From contig JAUVII010000005.1 in assembly GCA_030592845.1 (NCBI GenBank), positions 1 to 54,644 on the forward strand: a stretch of DNA of 54,644 nt, given 5' to 3'. This document shows, piece after piece, positions 34,292-42,296 of this stretch. The position numbers and the translations under genes were made by a program. Origin of the DNA: Candidatus Krumholzibacteriia bacterium. Lineage in GTDB: Bacteria > Krumholzibacteriota > Krumholzibacteriia > LZORAL124-64-63. Within the stretch, counting starts at the first letter, position 1, and every line of letters begins with the position of its first letter. A model generated the notes under the pieces. It was not told the DNA's origin. It made no database searches and saw nothing but the letters and a program-made list of their open reading frames with translations.

Positions 34292-35877
34292 ACCGACGCC
34301 GGACATGGGTTCTTCTGGCCGTCGTTTTGATAACGGCTGTTTTTGCCCTGATAGAGACACCGGTTCGCGGACTGTGGCCGCCGGTGGCCGCCTTGGCGGT
34401 GATCATCGTCACACGCCACGCGCTGTTCGGGTTGCTGGCCGGGGGATTCGCGGGGGCCATCCTGATCGCGGGCGGAAATCCCGTGGCCGCTTTTGGCGAC
34501 CTGTTCGCCGCCCACCTGTGGCCGAGCCTGCAAAGCAGCTGGAAAATCGGCGCCATCATTTTCACGTTATTATTGGGTGGTTTTGACGCCATTCTGGAGG
34601 CCGGGGGAGGCTTCGCGTCACTCATGGGCAGGATTGCCGGACATGGGGGCGACTCGTCCCGGCTTTCGAGCCGCAATCTGGAAACCGGCGCCGCGGGTCT
34701 GGGCATCCTCTGTTTTTTTGACGGGCTGGCCAACAGCATGGTGGTCGGCAGGGTCAGCCGCGACCTGGCCGACCGCGCCGGCACCGCCCGGGTCAAACTC
34801 GCCTACATCGTTGATTCAACTTCTTCGGCCGTGGCCTGCATCGCCTTCGTGTCGACGTGGATCGCCTTTCAGCTCTCGATGATCAACGAGGCCTACCTGC
34901 TGGCCGGCCGTTCGGTCAATCCCTACGAAGTGTTCCTGGAGTCCCTGCCCTACAATTTCTACTGCTGGTTTACCCTGGTTCTTTTGTTTGCGTCCATTCG
35001 CCAGAGATTTCATCCTGGTCCCATGGCTCGCTTTGTGGCCGAGGCGTTGGCCGCGGAAACAGATGGGGATGTTGCGCCGGTTCAGACCGAAAAGGCTGCC
35101 GCAAATCCGATGACGGCCCTGGCCCCCCTTGGCATATTGATGGCCTCGTTTTTTGTATTTTTCGTGGCTCTGGGCAGCCCGCGGCCGATTTTTCCCCTGA
35201 GCCGGGATAAAGTGGTGGCCGCCTTCGGGTCGGACTCCGGTCCGCTGGTGCTGGTCCTGGCCAGCGTGGTGGCGGTCCTGGCGGCGGGGCTCATGTTTCC
35301 CTCGCGCCAAGGCGGACGGTTGAAACCCGTTGTGCTGGCTTTCGGCTCCGGCGTGCGGACCATGGTCGGTCCCATTTTTATTCTTCTGGCAGCCTGGATC
35401 ATGAGCAGCGTCATCGGGGAACTCGGGACCGCGACCCTGATTTCACGTCTGGCCACCGAGACGAACACTTTGGCCCTGATGCCTTCGCTGACCTTCCTGA
35501 CCGGCGCGGCGATTTCTTTCGCCACCGGCACATCCTGGGGCACCATGGGCCTTCTGTTTCCCTTGGCGGTTCCCGCCGCTGCGGCCATGGGGGCCCCTGA
35601 TTCCTTTTTGGCCGTCATCGTGGCCGCGGTGTTCAGCGGGGCCGTTTTCGGCGACCACTGTTCGCCCTTCAGCGACACGACCATCGTCACTTCGATTTCC
35701 TGCGGGGTGGAGCCTCACGACCATGTGCGAACCCAGATTCCCTATGCCTTGATCACGGCGGCGGCCGCGGTGGGAATCGGTTTCCTGCCGGCGGGTCTGG
35801 GATTTCCGGCGATCGTTTCGTTGATTATCGGAACAGCTATATTGTTGATGCTGCCCCGGCTGGTGGGTAAACGCTAA
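34288..35877 (+). CDS. NhaC family Na+/H+ antiporter-like protein
   Basis: A 529-aa membrane protein with about twelve helices and the NhaC signatures GILCFFDGLANSMVVG, ISFATGTSWGTMGLLFP and AVFSGAVFGDHCSPFSDTT. Family members exchange Na+ for H+, sometimes with organic acids such as malate. It is translationally coupled to the MATE gene and ends 154 bp before the next unit. Confidence 0.93.
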   Translation: MNRRRTWVLLAVVLITAVFALIETPVRGLWPPVAALAVIIVTRHALFGLLAGGFAGAILIAGGNPVAAFGDLFAAHLWPSLQSSWKIGAIIFTLLLGGFDAILEAGGGFASLMGRIAGHGGDSSRLSSRNLETGAAGLGILCFFDGLANSMVVGRVSRDLADRAGTARVKLAYIVDSTSSAVACIAFVSTWIAFQLSMINEAYLLAGRSVNPYEVFLESLPYNFYCWFTLVLLFASIRQRFHPGPMARFVAEALAAETDGDVAPVQTEKAAANPMTALAPLGILMASFFVFFVALGSPRPIFPLSRDKVVAAFGSDSGPLVLVLASVVAVLAAGLMFPSRQGGRLKPVVLAFGSGVRTMVGPIFILLAAWIMSSVIGELGTATLISRLATETNTLALMPSLTFLTGAAISFATGTSWGTMGLLFPLAVPAAAAMGAPDSFLAVIVAAVFSGAVFGDHCSPFSDTTIVTSISCGVEPHDHVRTQIPYALITAAAAVGIGFLPAGLGFPAIVSLIIGTAILLMLPRLVGKR

Positions 35878-36030
35878 TTCTAACCGATTTCATTCCCATT
35901 ACCGAAATATTCCGAACAGCCGCGCAGATGAAACGACATTAAGTTACAGAGTTGCACTGCTGAATCCGGGGGAGGGTTCATTCGGAGCTGTCTTCGCTTC
36001 GGCAGGCAACACAAGAAAAGGGGGGTCACT

Positions 36031-36816
36031 ATGAAACCGATTATTACCTGTTTTGCATTATTCCTGACTTTATCCCTCTTGGTATCCGTGGCTACGGCAG
36101 GCGTGGTTCTGGACCCGAACGATATCTCGTGGGTCACGGAGCAGGGTGTGGTCATCTTCACGCTCAACTTCTACAACGATGGGCCGACGCCGTCCGAGCT
36201 CCAGAGCGGGGAGTTGTTCGCGCAGGAATATGGGGCCTTCCTGCCAAACATCACGTCCATTGGTATCTTTGAAATCCCACCGATTCCGCCGGAAAGCTTC
36301 TTCGATGTGTCCGTCGAAATCCCTTACGATCAGCTGCCGCCCTCGGCGGAGGAGCGGTTCGATTGGGATGGTCCCTCAAAAAATGCCGTCTGTGCCAAGG
36401 ATTGGCACTGGGACGGCAACGTGGACGTGATCTGGGGAATCGGTCCACCCGCCGTCCAGTCCCACATCGGTACCATCCAGGTTTGTCCGGGTTACGGTGG
36501 GTCCTACATCCACCTCATCACCGGCTGCAACGGCAACACGACCTGGGCCTTCACGGGTGTGTGCGCGGGCTTCACGGTGAGCTTGCTGGATGAGACCTTC
36601 AACAATGCCCCGGCCGTCCTGCTGCCGGGCTTTTCCGGCTGGATCGCGATTTCAGCCACCGCGGGCACGGCCCTGGGAACGACCTGCTGCCTGACGCTCA
36701 CCCTGACCTGCAACGGCGTTCCCGTTCCGGTCAAGCTGTGTGCGACCACTTGTGACTGCGGACCGATCGAGACTGAAAACAGGGCCTGGGGCTCGATCAA
36801 ATCTCTATACAGATAG
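36031..36816 (+). CDS. Secreted protein, unknown function
   Basis: A 261-aa protein with RBS AGGGGGGT and a signal peptide (MKPIITCFALFLTLSLLVSVATA). The mature part is beta-rich with seven to eight Cys, including a cluster CCLTLTLTC...CATTCDC near the end, which suggests disulfide bonding outside the cytoplasm. No family is recognised. Monocistronic, followed by a hairpin. Confidence 0.7.
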   Translation: MKPIITCFALFLTLSLLVSVATAGVVLDPNDISWVTEQGVVIFTLNFYNDGPTPSELQSGELFAQEYGAFLPNITSIGIFEIPPIPPESFFDVSVEIPYDQLPPSAEERFDWDGPSKNAVCAKDWHWDGNVDVIWGIGPPAVQSHIGTIQVCPGYGGSYIHLITGCNGNTTWAFTGVCAGFTVSLLDETFNNAPAVLLPGFSGWIAISATAGTALGTTCCLTLTLTCNGVPVPVKLCATTCDCGPIETENRAWGSIKSLYR

Positions 36817-36846
36817 GATCGGATCCGAGGCCAAACCGGATGACAA

Positions 36847-36878
36847 AACCGCCGAAGGAGACAGCTCCTTCGGCGGTT
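36847..36878 (-). terminator. Perfect 14-bp hairpin, terminator for the barrel gene
   Basis: AACCGCCGAAGGAG and CTCCTTCGGCGGTT pair exactly around ACAG. Minus-strand reading continues into TTTTGTC, so it terminates the barrel-protein operon and probably the opposing secreted-protein gene too. Confidence 0.85.
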
Positions 36879-36898
36879 CCGGTAAGGTGAGGATTGTC

Positions 36899-37558
36899 TC
36901 AGATCCCGAAACCGGCCATGACCGACAGGGTCTTGTTTTTGGCCGTAAGGTAGACCTCCTGCGTGCCCATGACGTACCGGACCTGCAGGCTGATGACCTT
37001 GCCTCCCGCGTCGATGTCGATCCCCCCGCCAAAAATCAGGCTGAAGTCCGTGGATTTGGAGGTGGTCAGCGTTTCATCGGCATTGAAATCGTTTTGGACG
37101 CCGCTGGGATACTCGGCATGAGTTTTGGCCGACAATTCGAAATCGACGGCGGGACCCAGGTAGAATACCGGGCGAACCGCACCGCCGGTAGGGATGGTCA
37201 AGGAGAACAGGAAAGGGATTTCCAGGTAGTCGACATTGTGGAAAAACCGGATCTCGCCCATGGGTTCCCCGTTTTCATCCGTGCCCATCGCCTTCATGAC
37301 GGCACCCTTGCGCGTGTAGAGAATTTCTCCCCGCCACCCCAGGTGACCGGCCACTTTCCCACCCAGGTAGCCTCCCGCGCAAAAACCGTTTTTGGGTTCG
37401 AACAAATCTTTGGAAGACCAGGCCGGGTGATAATCCCAGTCGCTGCCGTTCCACCCCACCAGCAGGCCCTTGTCGAGCTGGGCGTTCACCTTCACCGGCA
37501 GAAGACAAAAGAGGAAAAATATCATTAGTGAAACGGATATCCCATAACGACGCGACAA
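36899..37558 (-). CDS. Outer-membrane beta-barrel protein (PorT/OMP_b-brl-like)
   Basis: A 219-aa protein. The start is TTG 37558, because GGGAGG lies 6 nt upstream and the resulting signal peptide (MSRRYGISVSLMIFFLF...VNA) is complete; a longer frame from 37585 lacks support. The mature part alternates strands and turns, with DYLEIPFLFSLTIP, AVRPVFYLGPAVDFEL and the closing Phe-Gly-Ile, as in eight-stranded barrels of the PorT family. Last gene of the operon that begins with nap or the pentaheme gene. Confidence 0.75.
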   Translation of the reverse strand: MSRRYGISVSLMIFFLFCLLPVKVNAQLDKGLLVGWNGSDWDYHPAWSSKDLFEPKNGFCAGGYLGGKVAGHLGWRGEILYTRKGAVMKAMGTDENGEPMGEIRFFHNVDYLEIPFLFSLTIPTGGAVRPVFYLGPAVDFELSAKTHAEYPSGVQNDFNADETLTTSKSTDFSLIFGGGIDIDAGGKVISLQVRYVMGTQEVYLTAKNKTLSVMAGFGI

Positions 37559-37615
37559 GCCGGTCCTCCCTGTTGGTGTGGTCAAGATCGACCTTACACC
37601 AAATCCCCCAACTTT

Positions 37616-38722
37616 CTAGGGAGATCTGACCAGCATGACGCCCTTTTCCGTCCCGTCCTGACCGTTGCGCCGAAAGCCGACGGCGAAAATATCCCCGTTG
37701 GCCGCCTGATCGATCTGGAGAAGTCCGCCGGGGAAGGAAGCGATCTCCTTGCTTACTCCCTTCGAACTGCCGTGGACAAGATTGGCTTGGGTCTCTTCGC
37801 CCTCACCCATGCAGGCCAGGTAGATGCTGCCGTCGTCGGCGATCAGGATGTCGTTGACGCCGTGGAGCAGTTCGGGGTCGGGAAGGACCAGGTCGGCCCA
37901 CAGACCGTCAGCGGTGCGCTGGGCCAGGAAGGCCTTGGGCGACATGCCGCCGGCGCCTTCGATGCCACCCACGAAGATGGCGCCGTCATCGCCGAGGGCG
38001 ATACAGTAAAAGGTGCGGGTGGATGGCCCGGCGGTCCGGATCTTTTCCCATGGCGAGGAGGCGGTTCTGGTCAGGATGACCTGCAGCGTGTCGGCGCCGT
38101 CGTCAAAGCCGCAGGCGACGGCACGGTCGCCCAGGATACAGACATCCTGAAAGCCGGAATCGTTGGTTCCGGTCAGAGGCAAACCGTCAATATTCCAGAC
38201 CCCGGCTTCCGTGCTGGACCACAGGTCGCCGCCCCGGGCATAGCCACCGGCCACCATGAAGGAATCATTGCCGTCCACGGTGAACAGGCCTCGGGATGAA
38301 TAGGTTGTGTAAACGGGTTTGGAGGGTCTGAAGTCGAGAACGATGCCGGGATCACCGGAGTCCTGAATGCCAACCAGGACCGGACTGCCGACCGGGTTGA
38401 TGGAGATGTCGAGAAAAACAATGCTGGCGGAAATATTCGTAAGGTCGAACGGCAGCCAACCTCCATCGGCCTGCAGGCGGAAAAACTCATGGGTTATTCC
38501 CCAGTCCTTCCCGCCGGATTTCCCGAACACAAGACCCATTGCCATCCCGTGATTCCCATTGAAATCCACGGCCACAATCCGTTTGGAAGCAGGGGCGCCG
38601 AGGTCGACCTCACGCCAGAGTGGTGTGCTCGGGCTGACCGGGTCATCGTCGCTGCAGCCGGCGAGAAACAGAATCAGCAGAGCCAGGGACAGAAAGGTTT
38701 TCCGGAGGGCCTGGGGATTCAT
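37616..38722 (-). CDS. Putative propeller-like lipoprotein
   Basis: A 368-aa lipoprotein with lipobox LAGC followed by SDDDPVSPS. The body shows repeated blade-like motifs ('DDGAIFVGGIEG', 'ADDGSIYLACMG', 'ANGDIFAVGF') resembling NHL or BNR propellers, but no family is certain. ATG 38722 is fixed by GGAG 6 nt upstream, over an in-frame ATG at 38734. It follows the pentaheme cytochrome gene by 15 bp and is probably on the same mRNA. Confidence 0.65.
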   Translation of the reverse strand: MNPQALRKTFLSLALLILFLAGCSDDDPVSPSTPLWREVDLGAPASKRIVAVDFNGNHGMAMGLVFGKSGGKDWGITHEFFRLQADGGWLPFDLTNISASIVFLDISINPVGSPVLVGIQDSGDPGIVLDFRPSKPVYTTYSSRGLFTVDGNDSFMVAGGYARGGDLWSSTEAGVWNIDGLPLTGTNDSGFQDVCILGDRAVACGFDDGADTLQVILTRTASSPWEKIRTAGPSTRTFYCIALGDDGAIFVGGIEGAGGMSPKAFLAQRTADGLWADLVLPDPELLHGVNDILIADDGSIYLACMGEGEETQANLVHGSSKGVSKEIASFPGGLLQIDQAANGDIFAVGFRRNGQDGTEKGVMLVRSP

Positions 38723-38737
38723 GGTTGTCTCCACGAT

Positions 38738-39448
38738 CTACTTCTTCCGATCCTTCAACGCCTGCGATTTGGCTTTCCTGTATTCGCCCAGCAACTCGTT
38801 GGTCTGGGCTTCCACATTCGCCAGGTCGAAATTGTGCCAGTTGGCGGTCAGCTTGTCGTAGGATTCGTTGAGTTCGGCGGCGAGATCCCGGTCCTTGCCG
38901 TGGGTGTTTACGAAACTGCGGTAGCCTTTGATGATGTTGATCTTGTTGAGGACCAGATCCGCTTTCCCGGGTACCTCAGGCAAAACTCCCGATTCCTCGT
39001 TGTGGCAGAAAACGCAAGTGGCTTTGACCCTGGTCACGAAGATGAAGTCCATCTCCATGGCGCCGTGGCAGGTGGCGCAGTTGGGCGCCGTGCCGTCCTT
39101 CTCGAGAATCCGGTAGTGGTCGCTGGTGACAAAAGCGTCGCGCTGTTCGACATGGCACTGGCCGCAGGTCACCGGTATCTGGTCGAATTTGACCGGCTTC
39201 AAAACGTCGACGTGGGCTTTATCCAGGTCCCGGGTTTTTTCATCGCCGCCGTGGCAGTCCACACAGCTGAGACCCGCCACCCCATGGACCGAAGCGTCGA
39301 ATTCCGTGAAGTAGTTGAAGAGTTTGGGATGCTGGACCTTGAAGCCGGGGTCGTTGTGGCAGTCCATGCATTCGTCCCCGAAGCCGGTCGATGCGGTCAT
39401 CATGGCGAGGATGAAGATGAAAATGGGGAAAACCCGTTTGGCATTCAT
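38738..39448 (-). CDS. Periplasmic pentaheme cytochrome c
   Basis: A 236-aa secreted protein with a Sec signal (MNAKRVFPIFIFILAMM). Five CXXCH sites are visible: CMDCH, CVDCH, CGQCH, CATCH and CVFCH, all in the first 150 residues, followed by a helical tail of about 85 residues without hemes. Extra His residues (SVHGV, KAHVDV, SDHYR) could be distal ligands. It lies 116 bp downstream of napD; with no napC in the operon it may pass electrons to or from NapB, which is inferred. ATG 39448 is chosen over a longer frame from 39520. Confidence 0.82.
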   Translation of the reverse strand: MNAKRVFPIFIFILAMMTASTGFGDECMDCHNDPGFKVQHPKLFNYFTEFDASVHGVAGLSCVDCHGGDEKTRDLDKAHVDVLKPVKFDQIPVTCGQCHVEQRDAFVTSDHYRILEKDGTAPNCATCHGAMEMDFIFVTRVKATCVFCHNEESGVLPEVPGKADLVLNKINIIKGYRSFVNTHGKDRDLAAELNESYDKLTANWHNFDLANVEAQTNELLGEYRKAKSQALKDRKK

Positions 39449-39564
39449 GATGGTCCCTTTCAGATAGTTACGACCACGAGGAACGTCTGCATATTCTATC
39501 ACATTTGTCCCACATGACATTAGAAACCCGATTTCGTTGGTGTTGGTTCCCGAAAACAGGTCGG

Positions 39565-39804
39565 TCAGTCGGGATCATCGTCGGTGAATGTGTAGGAGAA
39601 ATCAGCGCTCATCACATGGGGCAACTTCTGGATCTTCTTCAGTTTGGCGGTTTCGTCCTCGTTGCTGTCACCTTCGACCGTGACGACAATACGGCCAAGT
39701 TCGTCGCTGAAGTGGATGTCGCACAAACCGCTTTCGGTGAGACTGATTTTTACCGCCGCCAGGTTTTCGGGAAGAGTCTTGACCACGATGCTCGATATGT
39801 TCAT
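39565..39804 (-). CDS. napD: NapD, nitrate reductase maturation chaperone
   Basis: A 79-aa ferredoxin-fold chaperone that binds the Tat signal of NapA. The start MNISSIVVKTLPENLAAV and the end MSADFSYTFTDDD fit the family. Its ATG overlaps the stop of the NapF gene (ATGA). It is the last gene of the nap operon. Confidence 0.85.
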   Translation of the reverse strand: MNISSIVVKTLPENLAAVKISLTESGLCDIHFSDELGRIVVTVEGDSNEDETAKLKKIQKLPHVMSADFSYTFTDDDPD

Positions 39805-40118
39805 GCGGATTCTCCGGTCTGTGCTTCGGTTTTCGGACTTCTGACCACGATGGCGTTTGTGGGGCACACATCCACACAGTCGGCGCACAGGGTGCATCGA
39901 TCCAGAAGCACCCTGGGGTTCATCATGCCGACAAAAAAGAGGGCGTGTTCGCCGCACGCGTCCTCGCAGCGCGTGCAGATACCCTTGCCCCAGGCAATAC
40001 AGGCATCCTTGTCCAGAAGGATGTCCACGCCTTCGGGCAGAACGGCCGGTCGCGCGGGCCGTTCCCAGAAGTCGGAACTCATCAAACCTTTCAGCAGGTC
40101 ACGCCGGCTGCAATCCAT
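39801..40118 (-). CDS. napF: NapF-like [4Fe-4S] protein
   Basis: A 105-aa cytosolic ferredoxin-like protein with two clusters: C-x7-C-x2-C-x3-C (DKDACIAWGKGICTRCEDAC) and CTLCADCVDVCP. NapF proteins help load or maintain NapA cofactors in the cytoplasm. At 105 residues it is shorter than the three-cluster NapF of gammaproteobacteria (about 165). It lies between napB and napD, as in epsilonproteobacterial nap operons. Confidence 0.8.
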   Translation of the reverse strand: MDCSRRDLLKGLMSSDFWERPARPAVLPEGVDILLDKDACIAWGKGICTRCEDACGEHALFFVGMMNPRVLLDRCTLCADCVDVCPTNAIVVRSPKTEAQTGESA

Positions 40119-40127
40119 CGTCAGATC

Positions 40128-40700
40128 CTATTCCACACCCTCGTTGAGGATGTCCAGCAGGTTGGAGCGCTCCTTCTGCTCTTTGGCCCGGTAATAGGGC
40201 TCGAAAGTGTTCTCGACCAGTTCGCCGGTGTTGGCCTGGGGGGCGTGGCAGAGAGTGCAGTTGTAGTTGGCCGGGTTCAGCCCATCCAACTGCTTGTTGT
40301 TGCGCATGTCGTAGAGATGGCTGGCCGGCACCGGGGTCGCGCCCACATCGGCCGCTTCTTCGGGAAGGTGGCAGTCGGTGCAGGAATTTTCATCGGTGGT
40401 GATGGGCAACAGGCCGTCGGTATTGTGGGGGATGACCGGCGGCGCGTTTTCGAAAGCCCGGTTTCCCATTTGGGAATCGCCTGGATCCGGAGAGTCGAAG
40501 ACCGCCTCGGGGGTGCCGGAATCGTCGAGCAGGGGCTCGTTCCGGTAGCTCAACTCATCGTCGGTGACTTCCGTGGGCGGCGGCGGAGCTGGGGTTTCCG
40601 GCGGCGGCGGAGCCTCGGCGACCGGGGCTTCCTTGGCCGAACAGCCGGCAAGGCACAGCAGGGCGATCAACAGGCAGAGAGTGGACATTCTGGACATCAT
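40128..40700 (-). CDS. napB: NapB, diheme cytochrome subunit, with lipoprotein anchor
   Basis: A 190-aa electron-transfer subunit of periplasmic nitrate reductase. The two hemes are CTDCH and CTLCH. The flanking segments ENAPPVIPHNTDG and the spacing fit NapB. Unusually, it begins with a lipoprotein signal (LLCLAGC) and a Pro/Ala-rich linker, so it should be membrane-anchored, while classical NapB is soluble. The start overlaps the napH stop by 4 nt. Confidence 0.92.
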   Translation of the reverse strand: MMSRMSTLCLLIALLCLAGCSAKEAPVAEAPPPPETPAPPPPTEVTDDELSYRNEPLLDDSGTPEAVFDSPDPGDSQMGNRAFENAPPVIPHNTDGLLPITTDENSCTDCHLPEEAADVGATPVPASHLYDMRNNKQLDGLNPANYNCTLCHAPQANTGELVENTFEPYYRAKEQKERSNLLDILNEGVE

Positions 40701-41521
40701 GAACCTCCCGATTCCAGTGACATGGCGTGTTTGCGATGGGAAAAAGACAAAGCCGCGTCGGGGCAGACCTCGATGCAGCGGCCACAGTTCGTACAGACTC
40801 CGTCAAGGACCGATCCGCTGGCCTGTCCCACCAGCTCGAGGATCTGGTTTTCAGGGCAGACCTTGAGGCAATCCATACAGCTGGTGCATTTTTCGTGATC
40901 GTGATCAATCCGCACCAGGGCGGTGCGACCGACCAATGCGTAGAAGGCGCCCAGGGGACAAACGTGGCCGCAGAAACCGTTCCTCTGGATCAACAGATCA
41001 AAAAGGAAAACAGCGGTCACGGCCAGCCAGCCGGCGCCCATGCCGAAGACAAGACCCCGCTGAAGCATTCCGATGGGGCTGATCGCTTCGAAAGCAGCCA
41101 CACCCATGATTGCGGACAGGACCAGGGCCAAACCCAGGATGAAGTAGCGGGCCGAGCGGCCGAAAACCCGCCGCGATCCGGTGCCCGTTTTGAAACGGCG
41201 GCCCAAGCGGTTGGCCAGGTCCGTCACCATGTTCATGGGGCAGACCCAGGAGCAGAACACGCGGCCGCCGAGCAGGGCGTAAAAAGCCAGGGTGATCGCC
41301 GCGCCGATCAGGACATCGGTCGCCAGCAGGCCTCCGGCGGCCAGCAACTGGATGACGGCGAACGGATCGGCCAGCGGCACGGTTCCCAGCACGACCGAGC
41401 TGCTGAGATTGCCACGCAGCACCGTCCAGCCCCACAGGTTGCCGCCGATCAGCAGCACCATCACCGCCGTTTGCACGAGGCGGCGGGCGATCAGGTAACG
41501 ATTTGTCCTGAGGCTAGTCAT
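40697..41521 (-). CDS. napH: NapH, membrane quinol dehydrogenase subunit
   Basis: A 274-aa inner-membrane protein with four helices, the CxxxCP motifs (CSWVCPMN, CGHVCPLG) of the NapH family and two C-terminal [4Fe-4S] clusters (CTSCMDCLKVCP, CTNCGRCIEVCP). With NapG it oxidises menaquinol and hands electrons to NapB or a periplasmic cytochrome. It overlaps napG by 8 bp. Confidence 0.95.
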   Translation of the reverse strand: MTSLRTNRYLIARRLVQTAVMVLLIGGNLWGWTVLRGNLSSSVVLGTVPLADPFAVIQLLAAGGLLATDVLIGAAITLAFYALLGGRVFCSWVCPMNMVTDLANRLGRRFKTGTGSRRVFGRSARYFILGLALVLSAIMGVAAFEAISPIGMLQRGLVFGMGAGWLAVTAVFLFDLLIQRNGFCGHVCPLGAFYALVGRTALVRIDHDHEKCTSCMDCLKVCPENQILELVGQASGSVLDGVCTNCGRCIEVCPDAALSFSHRKHAMSLESGGS

Positions 41522-42290
41522 CCTGCAGGTCTCCGCTGTTCAGGTAGTCCAACGGGTGGCTGTCCAGTTCGTCGGCCGGGCCGGTGGTGCCGTCGATCCT
41601 GCTTTCGTCCCCTTCTTCCCAGCCTTTGACGTAGCTGTTGCCCACCCGGCCGAGGGCCACCTCCAATGGCAGAACAAAAATGGCCGCCTTTTCCACCACG
41701 CAGGCCCGCTCGCACAGGCCGCAGCCGGTGCAGGCATCGGGGTGCACCTTGGGCAGCAGCACGGCGTGCCGGCCCGTGCGCTCGTTGCGGGTGTGTTCGA
41801 TGGTGATGGCCTTGTCGAGCAGGGGGCAGGCCCGGTAGCAGGCATCGCAACGCAGGCCCCAGGCCGCGATGCAGTTTTCGTAATCCATGACAGCCAGACC
41901 GATGCGGGTCTTGTTCACGTCGAGAGTGCGGCCGCCATCATCACTTACCAGGCTGACATCCAGGGCGCCGGTGGGACACTCGGCGGTGCAGGGGATGTCG
42001 GTGCAGAGGTAGCAGGGAACATCTCGCGGGAGCAGGCGCGGCGTGCCGGTGGGCGCGTCGGTGCCGGGTCCCGCCAGGAACAGGGTGTCGTAGGGACAGG
42101 CTTCGACACAGATGCCGCATTTGATGCACTTGCCGAGAAAAACCTTTTCCGGCAGGGCGCCGGGCGGACGCAGGACCAGCGCGGCGGATTTGCCTTCGGT
42201 GACAAATCCGCCCCATACCACGCCACCGACCGCGGCGGCGGTCAAACGGGACAAAAAGCCCCGGCGGTCAATGCCCTTGCCCGCGGCCAT
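41514..42290 (-). CDS. napG: NapG, periplasmic ferredoxin subunit
   Basis: A 258-aa iron-sulfur protein with a twin-arginine-type leader (DRRGFLSRL). Four [4Fe-4S] motifs are visible: CIKCGICVEACP, CYLCTDIPCTAECP, the CIAAWGLRCDACYRACP stretch, and CTGCGLCERACV. It works with NapH to move electrons from the quinol pool. Located between napA (6 bp away) and napH (overlap), as in epsilonproteobacteria. Confidence 0.95.
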   Translation of the reverse strand: MAAGKGIDRRGFLSRLTAAAVGGVVWGGFVTEGKSAALVLRPPGALPEKVFLGKCIKCGICVEACPYDTLFLAGPGTDAPTGTPRLLPRDVPCYLCTDIPCTAECPTGALDVSLVSDDGGRTLDVNKTRIGLAVMDYENCIAAWGLRCDACYRACPLLDKAITIEHTRNERTGRHAVLLPKVHPDACTGCGLCERACVVEKAAIFVLPLEVALGRVGNSYVKGWEEGDESRIDGTTGPADELDSHPLDYLNSGDLQDD

Positions 42291-42296
42291 ATCGGG

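Noticed and set aside
35880-36030. A riboswitch-like leader before the secreted protein gene
   Set aside because: Some small hairpins are visible but no known riboswitch core could be matched.
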